Assembly (NCBI RefSeq): GCF_003248455.1
Contig: NZ_QFNM01000060.1
Coordinates: forward strand, 1 to 6,760
Length of the DNA: 6,760 bases
Source of the DNA: Brevundimonas sp.
Lineage (GTDB): Bacteria; Pseudomonadota; Alphaproteobacteria; Caulobacterales; Caulobacteraceae
Direction of reading: 5' to 3'
In this document: positions 4,971 through 6,760 of the stretch, in pieces
How the letters are laid out: each line of letters starts with the position of its first letter
How positions within the stretch are numbered: the stretch's first letter is position 1
The notes under the pieces: generated by a model
Database searches by the model: none
Told to the model about the DNA's origin: nothing
What the model saw: the letters and a program-made list of their open reading frames with translations, nothing else
Position numbers and translations under genes: made by a program

Positions 4971-5001
4971 CGCTCCTGGTTTGTTAACCGGAGCGTTTGT
5001 T
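4971..5001 (+). terminator. Terminator/attenuator-like hairpin in the rpsM leader
   Basis: CGCTCC (4971-4976) pairs with GGAGCG (4990-4995), and GGTT (4978-4981) with AACC (4986-4989), giving 10 bp with one bulged T and the loop TGTT. TTTGTT (4996-5001) follows directly. It can end transcripts of the TonB-like gene, but it also lies downstream of the predicted alpha-operon promoter, so rpsM transcripts must cross it. That makes it an attenuator or leader-regulation candidate. In E. coli the alpha operon is controlled by ribosomal protein S4 at its leader; whether anything similar happens here is unknown. Confidence 0.5.
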
Positions 5002-5022
5002 GCGTCTGACTAACGCGTATCT

Positions 5023-5027
5023 GGAGA
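5023..5027 (+). promoter_or_regulatory. Ribosome-binding site deciding the rpsM GTG start
   Basis: GGAGA lies 5 bases before the GTG at 5033. That start yields the canonical S13 N-terminus MARIAGVNIP, whereas upstream in-frame TTG codons (4997, 5000) would add 11-12 residues foreign to S13. Confidence 0.8.
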
Positions 5028-5032
5028 ATTTC

Positions 5033-5401
5033 GTGGCCCGTATCGCTGGCGTCAACATCCCGACCAACAAGCGCGTGGAAATCGCGCTTCAATACATCCA
5101 TGGCATCGGCCCCGCAGCCGCCAAGGACATCACCGGCAAGGTCGGCATCGACGCCGCGCGCCGCGTCAACCAGCTGACGGACGCCGAAGTGCTGTCGATC
5201 CGCGAGACGATCGACCGCGACTATACGGTGGAAGGCGACCTGCGTCGCGAAACCTCGATGAACATCAAGCGTCTGATGGACCTGGCCTGCTATCGCGGCC
5301 TGCGTCACCGCAAGGGCCTGCCGGTCCGCGGTCAGCGCACCCACACCAACGCTCGCACCCGCAAGGGTCCGGCCAAGCCGATCGCCGGCAAGAAGAAGTA
5401 A
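5033..5401 (+). CDS. rpsM: 30S ribosomal protein S13
   Basis: A 122-residue S13, normal for the family (E. coli 118). S13 sits in the head of the small subunit, contacts 16S rRNA and P-site tRNA, and forms bridges to the large subunit. Visible marks are the N-terminal MARIAGVNIPTNKRVEIALQ (1-20), the YIHGIGPAAAKDI helix-hairpin region (21-33), and the basic C-terminal tail with CYRGLRHRKGLPVRGQRTHT and NARTRKGPAK, which reaches toward the P-site tRNA. The start is GTG at 5033. It heads the alpha operon, 127 bases after the TonB-like gene, behind its own predicted promoter. In Alphaproteobacteria rpsM usually follows adk directly. rpmJ is not between them, which is common in this class. Confidence 0.98.
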   Translation: MARIAGVNIPTNKRVEIALQYIHGIGPAAAKDITGKVGIDAARRVNQLTDAEVLSIRETIDRDYTVEGDLRRETSMNIKRLMDLACYRGLRHRKGLPVRGQRTHTNARTRKGPAKPIAGKKK

Positions 5402-5415
5402 GAGAGAGCTGACCG

Positions 5416-5805
5416 ATGGCCAAGGAACCGGGTCGCGTAAAGCGCCGCGAACGCAAGAACATCACCTCGGGCGTCGCCCACGTGAACGCCAGCTTCAACA
5501 ACACGATGGTGACGATCACCGACGCGCAAGGAAACGCGATTTCCTGGTCGTCGGCCGGCCATATGGGCTTCAAGGGTTCGCGTAAGTCGACCCCCTACGC
5601 CGCCCAGATGGCCGCGGAAGACGCCGGCAAGAAGGCCCAGGAGCACGGCGTGAAGACGCTGGAGGTCAATGTTTCGGGTCCGGGTTCCGGCCGGGAATCG
5701 GCTTTGCGCGCCCTGCAGTCCGTCGGTCTGACGATCACAACGATCCGCGACGTCACGCCGATGCCGCACAATGGCTGCCGTCCGCCCAAGCGTCGTCGCG
5801 TCTGA
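5416..5805 (+). CDS. rpsK: 30S ribosomal protein S11
   Basis: A 129-residue protein, the same length as E. coli S11. It lies on the platform of the small subunit and shapes the mRNA exit and Shine-Dalgarno helix region with S7 and S18. The sequence runs NITSGVAHVNASFNNTMVTI (15-34), then GFKGSRKSTPYAAQMAAEDA (51-70), VNVSGPGSGRESALRALQSV (84-103) and the conserved end TPMPHNGCRPPKRRRV. Start is ATG at 5416 with the purine run GAGAGAG (5402-5408) just after the rpsM stop; the gap is 14 bases. rpsD, which follows rpsK in E. coli, is absent here, as is typical of Alphaproteobacteria, and rpoA comes next after a 94-base spacer. Confidence 0.98.
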   Translation: MAKEPGRVKRRERKNITSGVAHVNASFNNTMVTITDAQGNAISWSSAGHMGFKGSRKSTPYAAQMAAEDAGKKAQEHGVKTLEVNVSGPGSGRESALRALQSVGLTITTIRDVTPMPHNGCRPPKRRRV

Positions 5806-5836
5806 TCGCGACTTCGTTCCAGGCACACCCCATCTC

Positions 5837-5879
5837 CGTCGGCTCCACCATGGCCTCGTCGACAAGGCCGGAGCCGACG
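5837..5879 (+). other. Strong hairpin in the rpsK-rpoA spacer
   Basis: CGTCGGCTCC (5837-5846) pairs perfectly with GGAGCCGACG (5870-5879). GGCCT (5852-5856) pairs with AGGCC (5865-5869) above a one-sided bulge ACCAT, leaving the loop CGTCGACA. The 15-bp structure is the longest perfect-armed fold between alpha-operon genes here. No T-run follows (AAACCC), so it is not an intrinsic terminator. It ends 11 bases before the rpoA Shine-Dalgarno AGGGA (5891-5895). An mRNA stability element, processing site or control of rpoA translation would fit; the fold is seen, the role inferred. Confidence 0.6.
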
Positions 5880-5899
5880 AAACCCGTTCGAGGGACAAA

Positions 5900-6760
5900 A
5901 TGATCGAAAGAAACTGGCAAGAGCTGATCCGTCCCGAGAAGCCCCAGATCGAGACCGGCTCCGACGCCCAGCGCAAGGCGCGCCTGGTGGCCGAACCCCT
6001 CGAGCGTGGCTTCGGCGTGACCCTCGGCAACGCGCTGCGTCGCGTTCTGCTGTCGTCGCTGCAAGGCGCGGCTGTCACCGCCATCCAGATCGACGGCGTG
6101 GTCCATGAATTCTCGTCGCTGGAAGGCGTGCGCGAAGACGTGGTCGACATCGTCCTGAACATCAAGCAACTGGCGCTGCGCATGCACGCCGAAGGCCCCA
6201 AGCGCATGACCCTGCGCGCCACGGGCCCCGGCGCGGTGACGGCCGGCCAGATCGACGTGCCGGCGGACATCGAGGTCCTGAACCCCGATCACGTCATCTG
6301 CACGCTGGACGACGGCGCCTCGATCCGCATGGAACTGACCGTCCAGAACGGCAAGGGCTATGTGGCCGCCGAACTGAACCGCCCGGAAGACGCGCCCATC
6401 GGCCTGATCGCCGTGGACGCCCTGTATTCGCCGGTCAAGAAGGTGGCTTACCGCGTCGAGCCGACCCGCCAGGGTCAGTCGCTGGACTACGACAAGCTGC
6501 TGCTGGAAGTGGAGACCAACGGCGCGGTGACGCCTGTGGACGCCGTGGCCTACGCCGCGCGCATCCTGCAGGACCAGCTGCAGATCTTCATCACCTTCGA
6601 AGAGCCCAAGAAGGCTGTCGAGCAGTCGGACGGCAAGCCCGACCTGCCCTTCAACCCGGCCCTGCTGAAGAAGGTGGACGAGCTGGAGCTGTCGGTCCGT
6701 TCGGCCAACTGCCTGAAGAACGACAACATCGTCTACATCGGCGACCTGATCCAGAAGACC
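5900..6760 (+). CDS. rpoA: DNA-directed RNA polymerase alpha subunit (3' end outside window)
   Basis: An open frame of 287 codons runs off the window end; about 50 residues are missing compared with the usual ~338. The alpha subunit dimerises to nucleate polymerase assembly and, through its C-terminal domain, contacts UP-element DNA and activators. The N-terminal domain (about 1-235) has GFGVTLGNALRRVLLSSLQG (37-56), the core assembly motif, and VDALYSPVKKVAYRVEPTRQ (172-191). A linker (about 236-250) leads to the C-terminal domain start. There, LSVRSANCLKNDNIVYIGDL (264-283) includes Arg267, Asn270 and Lys273, equivalent to the DNA-contacting Arg265 set of E. coli. Start ATG 5900 has AGGGA at 5891-5895. 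The N-terminus MIERNWQELIRPEKPQ is of alphaproteobacterial type. The truncation is only the window edge. Confidence 0.97.
   Translation, partial: MIERNWQELIRPEKPQIETGSDAQRKARLVAEPLERGFGVTLGNALRRVLLSSLQGAAVTAIQIDGVVHEFSSLEGVREDVVDIVLNIKQLALRMHAEGPKRMTLRATGPGAVTAGQIDVPADIEVLNPDHVICTLDDGASIRMELTVQNGKGYVAAELNRPEDAPIGLIAVDALYSPVKKVAYRVEPTRQGQSLDYDKLLLEVETNGAVTPVDAVAYAARILQDQLQIFITFEEPKKAVEQSDGKPDLPFNPALLKKVDELELSVRSANCLKNDNIVYIGDLIQKT

Noticed and set aside
3559..4971. 470-codon open frame on the minus strand opposite adk and the TonB-like gene
   Set aside because: Antisense shadow. It spans two real genes and their spacer, and the product is Arg/Gly-rich low complexity with no domain.
4997..5032. 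In-frame TTG starts adding 11-12 residues to S13, or a short leader peptide
   Set aside because: The added residues (LRLTNAYLENF) are not part of S13. GTG at 5033 has GGAGA at 5 bases and gives MARIAGVNIP.
5332..6270. 312-codon minus-strand open frame across rpsM-rpsK-rpoA
   Set aside because: Runs antisense through three conserved genes, with no domain and no plausible ribosome-binding site seen.
1..6760. CRISPR array, tRNA, rRNA, transposase, phage or toxin-antitoxin genes
   Set aside because: No spaced direct repeats of CRISPR type, no cloverleaf, and no such protein motifs on either strand.

Overview
The window is the distal half of a bacterial ribosomal-protein super-operon (spc operon running into the alpha operon). 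All genes are on the + strand, in a GC-rich genome with strong G/C preference at third codon positions. Gene order and protein sequences point to Alphaproteobacteria. The RNA polymerase alpha N-terminus (MIERNWQELIRPEKPQ), the short-LID adenylate kinase and the absence of rpsD between rpsK and rpoA suggest Caulobacterales, probably Brevundimonas or a relative. That genus guess rests on remembered family resemblance, not on a search.

Layout: the 3' end of rplF (1-88), rplR (92-448), rpsE (461-1069) and rpmD (1073-1261) are packed with gaps of 3-12 bases. A 175-base spacer follows that holds a UUCG hairpin, a GGCGAGTGGCGAG-type repeat with several competing inverted repeats, and a small hairpin before rplO. 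Next come rplO (1437-2030, with a long Ala/Lys-rich tail), a 130-base spacer with three hairpins, secY (2161-3540) and adk (3577-4137). An unexpected gene for a TonB-like membrane-anchored protein (4168-4905) sits between adk and the alpha operon. After it, a well-formed sigma-70-type promoter (TTGACG, 16 bases, TATAAG) with a GANTC site in its spacer, and a leader hairpin, precede rpsM (5033-5401), rpsK (5416-5805), a perfect 10-bp stem hairpin, and rpoA (5900 to the window end, truncated in the C-terminal domain).

Functionally, the genes supply large-subunit proteins L6, L18, L30 and L15, small-subunit proteins S5, S13 and S11, the SecY translocon channel, adenylate kinase and the polymerase alpha subunit: the usual co-expressed growth-rate set. 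The TonB-like gene is the only outsider.

The coding content is mostly ordinary. The points worth a second look are non-coding and contextual: the repeat element inside the operon, the predicted alpha-operon promoter with its internal CcrM-type site and leader hairpin, the rpsK-rpoA hairpin, and the TonB-like gene, which lacks the usual transmembrane histidine. I found no CRISPR array, tRNA, rRNA, transposase or phage gene, and I do not see a wholly new system here.
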